Counted from the first letter of the stretch, positions 48,491 through 61,419 are shown. The stretch: 64,000 nucleotides of DNA from Saccharothrix deserti (GCF_009769385.1 NZ_VKAB01000008.1:310001-374000), one strand, 5' to 3'. The notes: generated from the letters alone by a model not told the origin. Numbers and translations: made by a program.

Positions 48491-48864
48491 CAGCTCTTCT
48501 CCTTCTTCGCGCCGTACCGGCTGCGAGCCTGCTTGCGGTTCTTCACGCCCTGCGTGTCGAGGGAACCGCGGATGATCTTGTAGCGGACGCCGGGGAGGTC
48601 CTTCACACGACCACCGCGCACGAGCACCATCGAGTGCTCCTGGAGGTTGTGACCCTCACCGGGGATGTAAGCCGTGACCTCGATACCGCTGGTCAGCTTC
48701 ACGCGGGCGACCTTGCGCAGCGCCGAGTTCGGCTTCTTGGGCGTGGTCGTGTAGACGCGGGTGCACACACCGCGCCGCTGCGGGCTGCCCTTGAGCGCCG
48801 CGGTCTTCTGCTTGGCGACCTTGTCCTGCCGGCCCTTGCGGACCAGCTGCTGGATCGTTGGCAT
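48490..48864 (-). CDS. rpsL: 30S ribosomal protein S12
   Basis: Decoding-centre protein, 124 residues. Both lysines whose mutation gives streptomycin resistance are wild type ([12 protein letters not shown] and GGRVKDLPG), so sensitivity through this target is expected. ATG at 48864; the longer open frame to 49095 covers the leader. First gene of the str operon. Confidence 0.98.
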   Translation of the reverse strand: MPTIQQLVRKGRQDKVAKQKTAALKGSPQRRGVCTRVYTTTPKKPNSALRKVARVKLTSGIEVTAYIPGEGHNLQEHSMVLVRGGRVKDLPGVRYKIIRGSLDTQGVKNRKQARSRYGAKKEKS

Positions 48865-49023
48865 ACGCCGGCTGCTTCTTCCGTTTGCGTGCCCGCCGCG
48901 TGGGCGACGAGCGCTGTTTACTTGGTCCCTCTCTGCACCCGAGGTCGGGCGTGTCGTGCCCCCTCGGCGGAACCGAAAGCGCAACACCCTGTCCCAGGTC
49001 CGCAGGCAACATCCCAGGATGCC

Positions 49024-49075
49024 CCTACGCGTGGAGGTCACCGCGGCCGGCTTTCCAGCACCACTGGCGCGTAGG
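49024..49075 (-). promoter_or_regulatory. Long-range stem in the rpsL leader
   Basis: CCTACGCG at 49024-49031 pairs with CGCGTAGG at 49068-49075 in the 5' leader of rpsL (leader about 245 nt, 48865-49108). A second hairpin GCCCGAC/GTCGGGC (49087-49104) sits at the very 5' end of the transcript. The region has no gene and may carry autogenous control. Confidence 0.4.
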
Positions 49076-49114
49076 CACGCGGAGCGGCCCGACATGGGTC
49101 GGGCACGAGTACCA

Positions 49115-49144
49115 AAGATACCCCGCTAGGTTCCCACGGGTCAA
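49115..49144 (-). promoter_or_regulatory. Promoter of the str operon (rpsL-rpsG-fusA-tuf)
   Basis: Minus strand TTGACC (49144-49139), 18-bp spacer, TATCTT (49120-49115), a strong housekeeping promoter. It is divergent from the accessory island whose first start codon is at 49218. Confidence 0.75.
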
Positions 49145-49217
49145 AACGGATCCGAGACCGGGCCTGATCGAGTAAACAAAAACACGCACGCCGACGAACT
49201 ACACGGGGGGGTGGTCC

Positions 49218-49834
49218 GTGCCGGACCCCAGCGCCCGCTCGCTCGAAGAGGCCGGCCGCAAGGCCGAAGAGCGACTCGCGGGTTATCAGAACATGAAAGA
49301 GCGGATGACGCAGCTTCGCGTGACCGCGGTTCACCCGATCGGGTGGTGAGCGTGGTCGCTGGACCGGGTGGATCCATCCTCGACATCCAGCTCCAACCCG
49401 ATGCCCAGCGCATCCCGGCGCACGCGCTGTCCCGCACGATCATGAGCACGCTCCAGCAGGCAGTGGCCGATTCGGCGCGCCGGTCGGCGGAGGTCGTGCA
49501 GGAATTCGCGGGCGACCAGATCGACATCGTGGCGCGGGTCAACAAGGTGCAGGAGGACGTGTTCGGCATCAACCCGGCCGAGCAGGCGCCGCCGCCACCT
49601 CCCCCGAACGCGCCCGGCGCGTCGTTCCTCCAGCAGGCCAACGTGCGCCCGGCCATGCCGCCGATGCCGCCACCGCCGCCGCGTGCCCAGCCGCCGCACG
49701 TGCAGCCGCCGCACGTCCAGCCGCCGCCCGGTCGGCCGCCGGCGACCCAGCCGCCCGCACCGCCGCGTCGTCCCGCGCCGCCACCGCCGCGCAACGACGA
49801 CCCGGACGAGGGCTTCGGCCCGATCCTGCGCTGA
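49218..49834 (+). CDS. YbaB/EbfC-like protein, reading frame broken at 49341-49349
   Basis: The product resembles the short YbaB-like proteins found beside actinobacterial ESX genes. The N-terminal coiled-coil helix is encoded from GTG 49218 (PDPSARSLEEAGRKAEERLA) and ends in TAVHPIGW at a TGA (49347-49349). The conserved beta strands and second helix (VVSVVAGPGGSILDIQL onward) are in the -1 frame and run to 49834, ending in a Pro-rich tail (PPHVQPPHVQPP). Joined by a -1 shift at the GGG codon the protein would be about 205 residues. Alternatives are two proteins coupled by GTGA overlap at 49346, a mutation, or a base-call error. The start lies after a run of seven G. Confidence 0.6.
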
Positions 49835-49852
49835 CAGCCGACAAGGGACCAC

Positions 49853-50203
49853 ATGTCATTCGGAGTGGACGCCGAGGCGATCATCGCCTGCGGCAAGACC
49901 GTCGACGGCCTCTCGCAGGAGGCCGAGAAGATCAAGGAAGCCGCCCGGGCCGCGATCGTGCCCGAGATCTCCTGGGGCCTGCTCGGGCAGGCGTTGACGT
50001 ACAGCGACTACGTGGAGCTGACGGACGCCTTCATGGACCACATGGGGAAGATGACCGAGAACCTGGGCAAGCTCGGCGATCAGCTGTCGCTGACCGGTGA
50101 GCACTACCGCGACGTCAACAAGGCCGTCGCGGACGCGTTGGACGACATCGGCAGGCAACTGGGCCAGGGGTCGAAGCCACCGTCGGTCGGATCGGGGGCA
50201 TGA
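49853..50203 (+). CDS. EspC-like type VII secretion target (116 aa)
   Basis: A helical protein similar in size and layout to the EspC/PE-like gene at 15002. Start MSFGVDAEAIIACGKTVDGL, a mid-protein turn with ISWGLLGQAL, then a long helix ending in EHYRDVNKAV. The last segment has Y-x-x-x-N where the YxxxD secretion signal is expected. Followed after one base by the WxG-bearing gene, so a coupled pair is likely. Confidence 0.65.
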   Translation: MSFGVDAEAIIACGKTVDGLSQEAEKIKEAARAAIVPEISWGLLGQALTYSDYVELTDAFMDHMGKMTENLGKLGDQLSLTGEHYRDVNKAVADALDDIGRQLGQGSKPPSVGSGA

Positions 50204-50204
50204 C

Positions 50205-51047
50205 GTGGCCGAGGTAGCGGCGCCGGAGGCGGTCAGCACCGAGCAGGAAGTCCGCGACGAGAACTACTGGACCAGCGAGGACGGCGACTTCTTCAAGCCG
50301 ATCGGCGAGAGCGGCACGGTCGAGGCAGGCGCCAAGGCGTGGGACGCCCTCGGTGGTCTGACCAGCGGAAACCCGATGGAGGTGCAGGCCGCCGTCGGCG
50401 ACATCCAGGCGTTCCTCGGCGAGTTCCCGACCGCCGCGGAGATCATCGCCGACCCGTTGCACTCGCTGCTCACGTTCGGCCTCGGCTTCCTCATCGACCT
50501 GATCAAGCCGTTGGACGACGCGCTGAAGCTGGTCACCGGCGACGAGGAACAGCTGACGCTGGCGGCGCAGCACTTCGAGAAGGTCGCCACCGACCTGAAG
50601 GCGCTGTCCGAGAAGTTCGCCGGGACGGTGGAGAGCGGGCTGTCGACCTGGCAGGGCGAGGCGGCCGGTGCGACCGCCGTGCAGGTCGGGGTCACCGTCA
50701 GCCGGGTCTCGCGGATCGTCCAGCGGGTCACCGCGGTGCTGCAGAAGATCGGCCGGGTCTTCAAGATCCTCACCGGTCGGCTCGCCGGGCCCAAGTGGTG
50801 GCGGAACACGGCGGAGCAGTTCGCCGGCAAGGACGCCATGCAGACGTTCCTGGGCAAGGACGGCGCCGGGAACATCATCGGGCCGGGTGGCTGGAAGGGT
50901 TCAGCGCAGGTGTTCGGCAAGGATGCCGCGAGCGCCGCGGGCGCCACGCTGGCCGGAGCCGCGATGGAGAGCGGCAAGGACGTCTACGACATGGCCACCG
51001 ACGAACCGCCCAACGCCGCGGACGTCGACCAGAAGCTCTCCATCTGA
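50205..51047 (+). CDS. WXG100/PPE-like type VII secretion protein (280 aa)
   Basis: GTG at 50205 follows the previous stop by one base, with GGGGG upstream. The protein has an acidic N-terminus, a hydrophobic segment (HSLLTFGLGFLIDLIKPLDD), a helical hairpin with the WxG turn (LSTWQGEAAGAT near residues 147-158), then a basic segment and a Gly/Ala-rich C-terminal part. This fits an ESX substrate that pairs with the upstream protein. A C-terminal effector activity is possible but no toxin motif is visible. Confidence 0.65.
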   Translation: MAEVAAPEAVSTEQEVRDENYWTSEDGDFFKPIGESGTVEAGAKAWDALGGLTSGNPMEVQAAVGDIQAFLGEFPTAAEIIADPLHSLLTFGLGFLIDLIKPLDDALKLVTGDEEQLTLAAQHFEKVATDLKALSEKFAGTVESGLSTWQGEAAGATAVQVGVTVSRVSRIVQRVTAVLQKIGRVFKILTGRLAGPKWWRNTAEQFAGKDAMQTFLGKDGAGNIIGPGGWKGSAQVFGKDAASAAGATLAGAAMESGKDVYDMATDEPPNAADVDQKLSI

Positions 51048-51057
51048 GGGGAATCCA

Positions 51058-51618
51058 GTGAGCGCTTTCATCTCCCGGGATCCGGCTTTCCAGGAGCAGA
51101 TGCGGACACCGCCCAACAAGCGCCGCAAGGTCACCAAGCTCGGACTGGTCGTGCTGGCGGTGTTCGTGCTCGGGATCGGCGCGGTGGTCTACTTCGTCTC
51201 GCGGACCTCGCCCGGCGAGGGCGACTGCGCGGAGCCCAGGGGCAAGGCCCGCGAGCGGGTGGAGATGGTCAAGGTCGACTGCGGCTCCGCCCAGGCGGTG
51301 TACCGGGTGGCGATCTCCGCCTCCGCTCTCTCGGCGGACTGCCCGGAGGGCACCTACTACGAAGACCGCGGCAGTCGTTCGCGCAAGACCAAGCGCACGA
51401 ACTACAAGTGCTTCATGTTGCACGTGAAGGAAGGCGACTGCCTGAAGGCGAACGAGTACACCGGGGCGAGCCTCTACACGAAGGTCGCGTGCGGCGCGGG
51501 CACGACCAAGGTCGACAAGGTCGTGGCGGCCAAGGCCGACGCGAAGCTGTGCGCCGAGACCGCCAGGGCCCACGTCTACACCCAGCCGGCGACGACCGTC
51601 TGCCTGAGCGGTAGCTGA
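51058..51618 (+). CDS. Single-pass membrane protein, LppU/SCO3897-like
   Basis: 186 residues: a basic cytosolic N-terminus (PNKRRKVTK), one membrane helix (about 28-48) and an extracytoplasmic domain with eight cysteines, in which the pattern GDC..., VDCGSAQAVYRV, DCPEGTYYED and EGDCLK recurs. This resembles the LppU/SCO3897-type proteins of actinomycetes. GTG at 51058, 10 bp after the previous gene, so the four genes from 49218 probably form one unit. Function unknown. Confidence 0.65.
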   Translation: MSAFISRDPAFQEQMRTPPNKRRKVTKLGLVVLAVFVLGIGAVVYFVSRTSPGEGDCAEPRGKARERVEMVKVDCGSAQAVYRVAISASALSADCPEGTYYEDRGSRSRKTKRTNYKCFMLHVKEGDCLKANEYTGASLYTKVACGAGTTKVDKVVAAKADAKLCAETARAHVYTQPATTVCLSGS

Positions 51619-51637
51619 GGCCCGGCACACTGGTCGG

Positions 51638-52507
51638 GTGAACTCCGATCTCATCGCGGGCATGGCGGCGCTGGTGGCCGCCGACGCCTCGCCCGAGGTG
51701 CTCGCGGTGCGCGGTGACGTCGTGGTGGTCCGGGTCGCGGACGTGGTGCTCAAGGCGCACGAACGCGGCACGGACCTCGCGGTGCTCACCGCGCGGCTCC
51801 GGTTGGCCGCCGACCCACGTCTGGGTGAACTCTTGCTGTCGCCCCGGACGGGGCCGGCGGTGGTGCTCGGGCGGGTCGTCACGGTGTGGCCGATGGGCAC
51901 GCCGGTGCCGCAGAGCGAGCCGGAGGACCTGCCCATGGAGGCCGCCGGGCGGATGCTGGCGGCCTTGCACCGGTTCACCGCGGCGGACTTCGCGCCGCCC
52001 GTGCCCCTCGCCGGCGCCCACCCCCGGATGGAACGGGCGGTGCGCGATCTGACGTTGGACACGCCCGCCGCGCGGTTGGTGCGGCGGGCGTTCGCGACGT
52101 TGCCGGAGTTCGGGGCGGACGGGACCACGCTGATCCACGGCGACTGGCACCTGGGCCAACTGGTGTGGCGGGACGGCTACCGGCTGATCGACGTGGACGA
52201 CCTCGGCGTCGGCGATCCGGCGTGGGACCTGGCCCGGCCGGCCGCTTTGCACGCGGCGGGCGTGCTCGACGCGGAGGCGTGGGGACGGCTGCTCGGGTCG
52301 TACCTCGACGCCGGTGGTGCGGGCGTGCCGCGGGACGACCCGTGGTCGGTGCTGGAGCCGCCGGCGCGTGCCCTGGTCGTCCAGATGGCGGCGCGTGCTC
52401 TTTCCGCTGCACAGCGCGACGAGAAGGAGTTGACCGACGCGCAGGAAGCACTGATCGAGGCGTGTGCCCGGATCGTGTCGACACACGAACCCATTCCGCG
52501 CGGCTAA
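51638..52507 (+). CDS. APH/choline-kinase-like phosphotransferase
   Basis: A 289-residue protein kinase-like fold protein. The catalytic loop is HGDWHLGQ (167-174), with Asp169 as catalytic base and Gln174 at the usual Asn position, and the metal site is IDVDD (184-188), followed by GDPAWDLARPAALH. This is the aminoglycoside phosphotransferase family pattern; most chromosomal members act on other substrates, so antibiotic resistance should not be assumed. The GTG start is 19 bp after the LppU-like gene. Confidence 0.75.
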   Translation: MNSDLIAGMAALVAADASPEVLAVRGDVVVVRVADVVLKAHERGTDLAVLTARLRLAADPRLGELLLSPRTGPAVVLGRVVTVWPMGTPVPQSEPEDLPMEAAGRMLAALHRFTAADFAPPVPLAGAHPRMERAVRDLTLDTPAARLVRRAFATLPEFGADGTTLIHGDWHLGQLVWRDGYRLIDVDDLGVGDPAWDLARPAALHAAGVLDAEAWGRLLGSYLDAGGAGVPRDDPWSVLEPPARALVVQMAARALSAAQRDEKELTDAQEALIEACARIVSTHEPIPRG

Positions 52508-52545
52508 TATCGGATTTATCGCGTCAAGAGCAGGAGGCTCACACG

Positions 52546-52839
52546 ATGCAGTGTCCCAAGTGTCATGCGAACATGCGCACCTTCGACCGCATGGGCGTGC
52601 ACATCGAGCAGTGTGATGGCTGCCGCGGGGTCTTCCTCGATTACGGCGAGCTCGAGGCCATCACCCGCTTGGAGCAGCAGATGGCTCCGCCGCCCCCGCC
52701 GCCCGTCGCCCCGCAGCCGGCGCAGGTGCACTACGTCCAGCAGCCGGTCCAGCCGGGTTGGGGCGCCGCGCCGGGTTACGGCGGCCACTACGGCCACCGG
52801 AAGCACCGCGGTCTGGGTGGCTTGTTCTTCTCGTCCTGA
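52546..52839 (+). CDS. TFIIB-type zinc-ribbon protein (97 aa)
   Basis: Starts MQCPKCHANMRTFDRMGVHI with Cys3, Cys6, Cys23 and Cys26 forming a zf-TFIIB ribbon, followed by GVFLDYGELEAITRLEQQM, a Pro-rich linker and a Gly/His-rich tail ending in GLGGLFFSS. The ATG has AGGAGG at 9 bp. This family is widespread and uncharacterised in actinobacteria. TAATAT at 52505-52510 is a possible -10. Confidence 0.85.
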   Translation: MQCPKCHANMRTFDRMGVHIEQCDGCRGVFLDYGELEAITRLEQQMAPPPPPPVAPQPAQVHYVQQPVQPGWGAAPGYGGHYGHRKHRGLGGLFFSS

Positions 52840-52885
52840 TCTTCGCCTTCGGTGGCCCCGTGCGTGTGTGCGGGGCCACCGTTGC

Positions 52886-52918
52886 CACTACCGAAAAACA
52901 GGGTGATAATCGGTAGTG
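52886..52918 (+). promoter_or_regulatory. Inverted repeat spanning the promoter of the HTH gene
   Basis: CACTACCGA (52886-52894) and TCGGTAGTG (52910-52918) form a perfect 9-bp inverted repeat, 15 bp apart. The segment GATAAT (52905-52910) between and touching the right arm is a good -10 hexamer. This is the layout of an autoregulatory operator. The start codon is at 52936 with GGAGGAGG between. Confidence 0.6.
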
Positions 52919-52935
52919 ACCGGAGGAGGTCCGTC

Positions 52936-53376
52936 ATGTCCGTCGCCACCGAGGCCGCGCAGATCCGTGACCTGTTCGACCAGATCGAGGAGATCGAAGA
53001 GGTCGCGTCGAGCTTGTCGGAGGACGACGAGCGGCGGCGCAAGCTGCACGGCGTGGTGGCGAAGGCCCTGCGCACGGCCCCGCCGGTGCGGCCGGTGGTG
53101 GCCGGTGAGCTGCTGGAACTGACCGAGAAGACGGTCAAGGCGTGGGCCCGCGAGGGTGTGCTCGCCATCCACAGCCGGGAACCCCGGATGCTGTTGGACG
53201 CCGTGCGGCTGCACGAGGTGCTGCACGTCGTGTCGGAGCTGAGGCGGGCCGGCAAGAGCCGCGCGCTGCTGGACGAGGTGCACCGGCGGTTGAGCGATTC
53301 GGCGCTGTTGGAGCGCGAGGACCTGGCCGACAGCCTGGCGCAGATGCACCGCGGTGAAGGACGCGTGGTGCGCTGA
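52936..53376 (+). CDS. Excisionase/MerR-like HTH protein, candidate antitoxin (146 aa)
   Basis: The N-terminal 45 residues are an acidic helix; about 52-80 form a winged-HTH of the excisionase/MerR type (VVAGELLELTEKTVKAWAREGVL); the C-terminal part is helical and charged. The strong GGAGGAGG and the operator-like inverted repeat over its promoter suggest an autoregulator. The following gene overlaps its last codons. Antitoxin function is inferred from the pairing, not from a recognised family. Confidence 0.6.
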   Translation: MSVATEAAQIRDLFDQIEEIEEVASSLSEDDERRRKLHGVVAKALRTAPPVRPVVAGELLELTEKTVKAWAREGVLAIHSREPRMLLDAVRLHEVLHVVSELRRAGKSRALLDEVHRRLSDSALLEREDLADSLAQMHRGEGRVVR

Positions 53377-53810
53377 TCAAGGTCGTCGAGACGCCGGTCG
53401 CCAGTCATCAGGCGGCGGGCCTGCGCGGCGCCGCGCGCGTGGCGTACGACAGGTTCCTGGACGAGCTGTCCCACAGCGGCTGCGCGTCCCTCGGGTACCG
53501 CGTGACGGGCCCGGAACCCCTGCCCAGGCTGTGCGTGAAACACCTCCGCGGCACCGACCGCGTCGTAGTCGCATTCCCCTCGCCGCGGACCGCGTGGATA
53601 TTGCTGGTCGGCCCCCACGACGACGATCCCGGCCGGGACCTTTACGAGACTTTGTACGAACTCGCCGGCGTCCGCCCGAAACTGACGGAAAAGCGCACCA
53701 AACCACCGTGCTGCTCGGACGCCGCGCCCCCGATCGCCGACGCGGACCTGGTGGACGACCTGGTCGCCCGCGCCCGCTCCCTGGCCAAGTCCCGCCGCCG
53801 CCCCGGCTAG
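53373..53810 (+). CDS. RelE/ParE-like candidate toxin with non-standard start (about 145 aa)
   Basis: The frame is open from TGA at 53355; the first plausible start is CTG at 53373, overlapping the TGA of the HTH gene (CTGA), with AAGGA about 12 bp upstream. The next standard start, GTG at 53439, would cut off KVVETPVASHQAAGLRGAAR, which looks like a genuine first helix. The sequence has RelE/ParE-like alternation (RLCVKHLRGTDRVVVAF, then AWILLVGPHDDD, then LYETLYELAGV) and a basic C-terminus (KSRRRPG). Assignment is tentative. Confidence 0.5.
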   Translation: MIKVVETPVASHQAAGLRGAARVAYDRFLDELSHSGCASLGYRVTGPEPLPRLCVKHLRGTDRVVVAFPSPRTAWILLVGPHDDDPGRDLYETLYELAGVRPKLTEKRTKPPCCSDAAPPIADADLVDDLVARARSLAKSRRRPG

Positions 53811-53870
53811 TCCGACGACGGCCCTGGTTCCAGCGACCCCGCGGTCCGCGGACCTGCGACATGCGACATG

Positions 53871-53909
53871 CGAAAGGCCCCCGGAGCGGGAGGCTCCGGG
53901 GGCCTTTCG
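53871..53909. terminator. Terminator between the HTH/RelE-like unit and rpoC
   Basis: CGAAAGGCCCCCGGAGC pairs with its complement over 17 bp around GGGAG, with A- and T-rich flanks, so it can work in both directions for the convergent units. Its 29-nt core is identical to that of the rplO terminator at 34454. Confidence 0.88.
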
Positions 53910-53928
53910 GTTCAACTGGCTACTTCGG

Positions 53929-57825
<3,897 letters not shown>

Positions 57826-57876
57826 GTCTACTCTCTTCCCCTTTTTGATTTCGGTACTGCGTGGGAGCTGGCGGTT

Positions 57877-57929
57877 CGGTCACCGGGAGGCCTGCCCTTG
57901 ATCTCTCGGGCAGGCGCCCCCGGTGACCG
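57877..57929 (-). promoter_or_regulatory. Long hairpin in the rpoB-rpoC spacer
   Basis: CGGTCACCGGG pairs with CCCGGTGACCG and the stem continues imperfectly inward (GGCCTGCCC with GGGCAGGC) to an A/T-rich loop around 57900. It fills most of the 111-bp spacer. RNase processing or partial termination between the subunit genes is possible. Confidence 0.55.
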
Positions 57930-57936
57930 GCGAGGG

Positions 57937-60900
57937 TCAGTTGACGACGTCGTCCACGGACGGCGACTCGGACCTCGACAGGTTGATGCCGAGGTTCGCG
58001 GCCGCACGCTCGAGGTCTTCGTCGTCGCCGTCGCGCATCTCGATCGCGGCGCCGTCCGAAGACAGCACCTCGACGTTGAGGCACAGCGACTGGAGCTCCT
58101 TGAGCAGCACCTTGAAGGACTCCGGGATACCCGGCTCCGGGATGTTCTCGCCCTTGACGATGGCCTCGTAGACCTTCACGCGGCCGAGCACGTCGTCGGA
58201 CTTGATCGTGAGCAGTTCCTGGAGCGTGTAGGCGGCGCCGTACGCCTGCATCGCCCAGCACTCCATCTCACCGAACCGCTGACCACCGAACTGCGCCTTA
58301 CCACCCAGCGGCTGCTGCGTGATCATCGAGTACGGGCCGGTCGAACGGGCGTGGATCTTGTCGTCGACCAGGTGCAGCAGCTTCAGGATGTACATGTAGC
58401 CGACCGACACCGGGAAGGGGTACGGCTCGCCGCTGCGCCCGTCGAGGAGCACCGCCTTGCCGTTCTCCTTGACCATCCGCTCGCCGTCGCGGTTCGGGAT
58501 CGTCGAGCCGAGCAGGCCCGTGATCTCGTCCTCGCGAGCGCCGTCGAAGACCGGGGTCGCGGTCTTCGTGCCCGGCTCGACGTCGTACAGCTCCGCCGGC
58601 AGGTTCTTCGCCCAGTCCGGGTCGCCGTTGATGCTCCAGCCCTGCTTGGCGATCCACCCGAGGTGGGTCTCCAGGACCTGGCCGATGTTCATACGACGCG
58701 GCACGCCGTGCGTGTTCAGCACGATGTCGACCGGGGTGCCGTCCTCGAGGAACGGCATGTCCTCGACCGGGAGGATCTTGCCGATGACGCCCTTGTTGCC
58801 GTGGCGGCCGGCGAGCTTGTCGCCGTCCTGGATCTTGCGCTTCTGGGCGACGTAGACCCGGACCAGCTCGTTCACGCCGGGGGGCAGCTCGTCGTCGTCC
58901 TCGCGGCTGAACACGCGGATGCCGATGACCTTGCCGTACTCGCCGTGCGGCACCTTCAGCGACGTGTCGCGCACCTCGCGCGCCTTCTCGCCGAAGATCG
59001 CGCGGAGCAGGCGCTCCTCCGGGGTCAGCTCGGTCTCGCCCTTGGGCGTGACCTTGCCGACCAGGATGTCGCCGGGCTGGACCTCGGCGCCGATGCGGAT
59101 GATGCCGCGCTCGTCCAGGTCCGCCAGGACCTCCTCGGAGACGTTCGGGATGTCCCGGGTGATCTCCTCGGCGCCCAGCTTGGTGTCCCGCGCGTCGATC
59201 TCGTGCTCCTCGATGTGGATCGAGGTCAGGACGTCGTCCTGCACGAGGCGCTGCGACAGGATGATCGCGTCCTCGTAGTTGTGGCCCTCCCACGGCATGA
59301 TCGCGACGAGCAGGTTCTTGCCCAGCGCCATCTCGCCGTTCTCGGTGCACGGACCGTCCGCCAGGACCTGGCCCTCCTGCACCCGGTCGCCCTCGTTCAC
59401 GATGGGCTTCTGGTTGATGCAGGTGCCCTGGTTCGAGCGGCGGAACTTGTGCAGGCCGTAGGTCTGCCGCGAGCCGTCGTCGGCCATGACCGTGACGTAG
59501 TCGGCGGAGATCTCCTCGACCGCACCGGTCTTCTTGGCCACCACGACGTCACCGGCGTCGACCGCGGCGCGCAACTCCATGCCGGTGCCGACCAGCGGGG
59601 ACTCGCTGCGCAGCAGCGGCACCGCCTGGCGCTGCATGTTCGCGCCCATCAGGGCGCGGTTCGCGTCGTCGTGCTCGAGGAACGGGATCATCGCGGTCGC
59701 GGCGGACACCATCTGCCGCGGCGAGACGTCCATGTAGTCCACGTCGGACGGGTCGATCTGCTCGACCTCGCCGCCCTTCTTGCGGACCAGGACCTTCTCT
59801 TCGAGGAAGTTGCCCTCGTCGTCGATCTTGGCGTTCGCCTGGGCCTTGACGTAGCGGTCTTCCTCGTCGGCCGTCAGGTAGTCGATCTGGTCGGTGACCC
59901 GGCCGTCGACGACCTTGCGGTACGGCGTCTCGATGAAGCCGAACGGGTTGACCCGGCCGTACGAGGACAGCGAGCCGATCAGGCCGATGTTCGGGCCTTC
60001 CGGCGTCTCGATCGGGCACATGCGGCCGTAGTGCGACGGGTGGACGTCGCGGACCTCCATGCCGGCCCGCTCACGGGACAGACCACCCGGACCCAGCGCC
60101 GACAGGCGGCGCTTGTGGGTCAGGCCCGCGAGCGGGTTCGTCTGGTCCATGAACTGCGACAGCTGCGAGGTGCCGAAGAACTCCTTGATCGCCGCCACCA
60201 CCGGGCGGATGTTGATCAGGGTCTGCGGCGTGATGGCCTCGACGTCCTGCGTCGTCATGCGCTCGCGCACGACGCGCTCCATGCGGGACAGGCCGACCCG
60301 GATCTGGTTCTGGATCAGCTCGCCGACGGTGCGCAGGCGGCGGTTGCCGAAGTGGTCGATGTCGTCGACCTCGACGGGCACCTCGGTCTCGCCCGGCTTC
60401 ATCGACGTCTCACCGGCGTGCAGGCGGACCAGGTACTCGATCGTCGTGACGATGTCGTCCTCGGTCAGCACACCCGTGGAGATCGGGGAGGCCAGGCCCA
60501 GCTTCTTGTTGATCTTGTAGCGGCCGACCTTCGCCAGGTCGTAGCGCTTGTCCTTGAAGAACAAGTTCTCCAGCAGCGCCTGCGCGGACTCCTTCGTCGG
60601 CGGCTCGCCCGGACGCAGCTTGCGGTAGATGTCGAGCAACGCCTCGTCGGTGCCCGCGGTGTGGTCCTTCTCCAGCGTCGTCAGCAGCGTCTCGCTGAAC
60701 GAGAAGCGCTCGCGGATCTGCTCGGTGGTCCAACCCAACGCCTTCAGCAGCACGGTCACCGGCTGACGACGCTTGCGGTCGATGCGGACACCGACGGTGT
60801 CGCGCTTGTCGACGTCGAACTCCAGCCAGGCACCCCGGGACGGGATGATCTTGACGCTGAAGACGTCCTTGTCGGTCGTCTTGTCGATCGCGGTGTCGTA

Positions 60901-61419
60901 GTAGACACCCGGCGAGCGGACGAGCTGGGAAACCACGACCCGCTCGGTGCCGTTGATGATGAACGTGCCCTTGTCGGTCATCATCGGGAAGTCACCCATG
61001 AACACCGTCTGGCTCTTGATCTCGCCAGTGGTGTGGTTGGTGAACTCCGCCGTGACGAACAACGGGGCGGCGTACGTCATGTCCTTGTCCTTGCACTCCT
61101 CGGTCGAGGCCTTGACCTCGTCGAAGCGCGGGTCGGAGAAGGAGAGCGACATCGAGCCGGAGAAGTCTTCGATCGGGGAGATCTCGTTCAAGACCTCCTC
61201 GAGGCCGCCCGTCGGCGCCTCGTCACCTTCGTCGACGCGGCGCTGGAACCACGCCTCGTCGCCGGTGAGCCATTCGAACGACTGGATCTGCAGGTCGAGC
61301 AGGTTGGGCGTCTGAAGCGGTTCGTGGATCTTCGCGAAAGAGACTCGCTTCGGCGCTCCGGGAATCCCCGACGTGGAGTTGGTCGCAGCAGTGGCCTTGG
61401 TCGCGCGAGAGATCGCCAA
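57937..61419 (-). CDS. rpoB: RNA polymerase beta subunit
   Basis: 1160 residues. The rifampicin-binding region reads [18 protein letters not shown] then [14 protein letters not shown]. The main resistance positions (E. coli Q513, D516, H526, S531) are wild type, but N518 is Thr and S522 is Ala. Other landmarks are [20 protein letters not shown] and the C-terminal [17 protein letters not shown]. The start is TTG at 61419 with GGAAGGA at 7 bp, a codon commonly used for rpoB in actinobacteria. rplL is not adjacent upstream. Confidence 0.98.
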   Translation of the reverse strand: MAISRATKATAATNSTSGIPGAPKRVSFAKIHEPLQTPNLLDLQIQSFEWLTGDEAWFQRRVDEGDEAPTGGLEEVLNEISPIEDFSGSMSLSFSDPRFDEVKASTEECKDKDMTYAAPLFVTAEFTNHTTGEIKSQTVFMGDFPMMTDKGTFIINGTERVVVSQLVRSPGVYYDTAIDKTTDKDVFSVKIIPSRGAWLEFDVDKRDTVGVRIDRKRRQPVTVLLKALGWTTEQIRERFSFSETLLTTLEKDHTAGTDEALLDIYRKLRPGEPPTKESAQALLENLFFKDKRYDLAKVGRYKINKKLGLASPISTGVLTEDDIVTTIEYLVRLHAGETSMKPGETEVPVEVDDIDHFGNRRLRTVGELIQNQIRVGLSRMERVVRERMTTQDVEAITPQTLINIRPVVAAIKEFFGTSQLSQFMDQTNPLAGLTHKRRLSALGPGGLSRERAGMEVRDVHPSHYGRMCPIETPEGPNIGLIGSLSSYGRVNPFGFIETPYRKVVDGRVTDQIDYLTADEEDRYVKAQANAKIDDEGNFLEEKVLVRKKGGEVEQIDPSDVDYMDVSPRQMVSAATAMIPFLEHDDANRALMGANMQRQAVPLLRSESPLVGTGMELRAAVDAGDVVVAKKTGAVEEISADYVTVMADDGSRQTYGLHKFRRSNQGTCINQKPIVNEGDRVQEGQVLADGPCTENGEMALGKNLLVAIMPWEGHNYEDAIILSQRLVQDDVLTSIHIEEHEIDARDTKLGAEEITRDIPNVSEEVLADLDERGIIRIGAEVQPGDILVGKVTPKGETELTPEERLLRAIFGEKAREVRDTSLKVPHGEYGKVIGIRVFSREDDDELPPGVNELVRVYVAQKRKIQDGDKLAGRHGNKGVIGKILPVEDMPFLEDGTPVDIVLNTHGVPRRMNIGQVLETHLGWIAKQGWSINGDPDWAKNLPAELYDVEPGTKTATPVFDGAREDEITGLLGSTIPNRDGERMVKENGKAVLLDGRSGEPYPFPVSVGYMYILKLLHLVDDKIHARSTGPYSMITQQPLGGKAQFGGQRFGEMECWAMQAYGAAYTLQELLTIKSDDVLGRVKVYEAIVKGENIPEPGIPESFKVLLKELQSLCLNVEVLSSDGAAIEMRDGDDEDLERAAANLGINLSRSESPSVDDVVN

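Noticed and set aside
49580-49830. Pro-rich stretch considered as a tandem repeat of biological interest.
   Set aside because: It is a compositional CCG-type low-complexity tail common in actinobacterial YbaB/ESX-associated proteins; only HVQPP is repeated twice.
51638-52507. Considered an aminoglycoside-resistance gene.
   Set aside because: Only the general APH fold motifs are visible; Gln replaces the usual Asn of the catalytic loop, and no resistance subfamily can be recognised.
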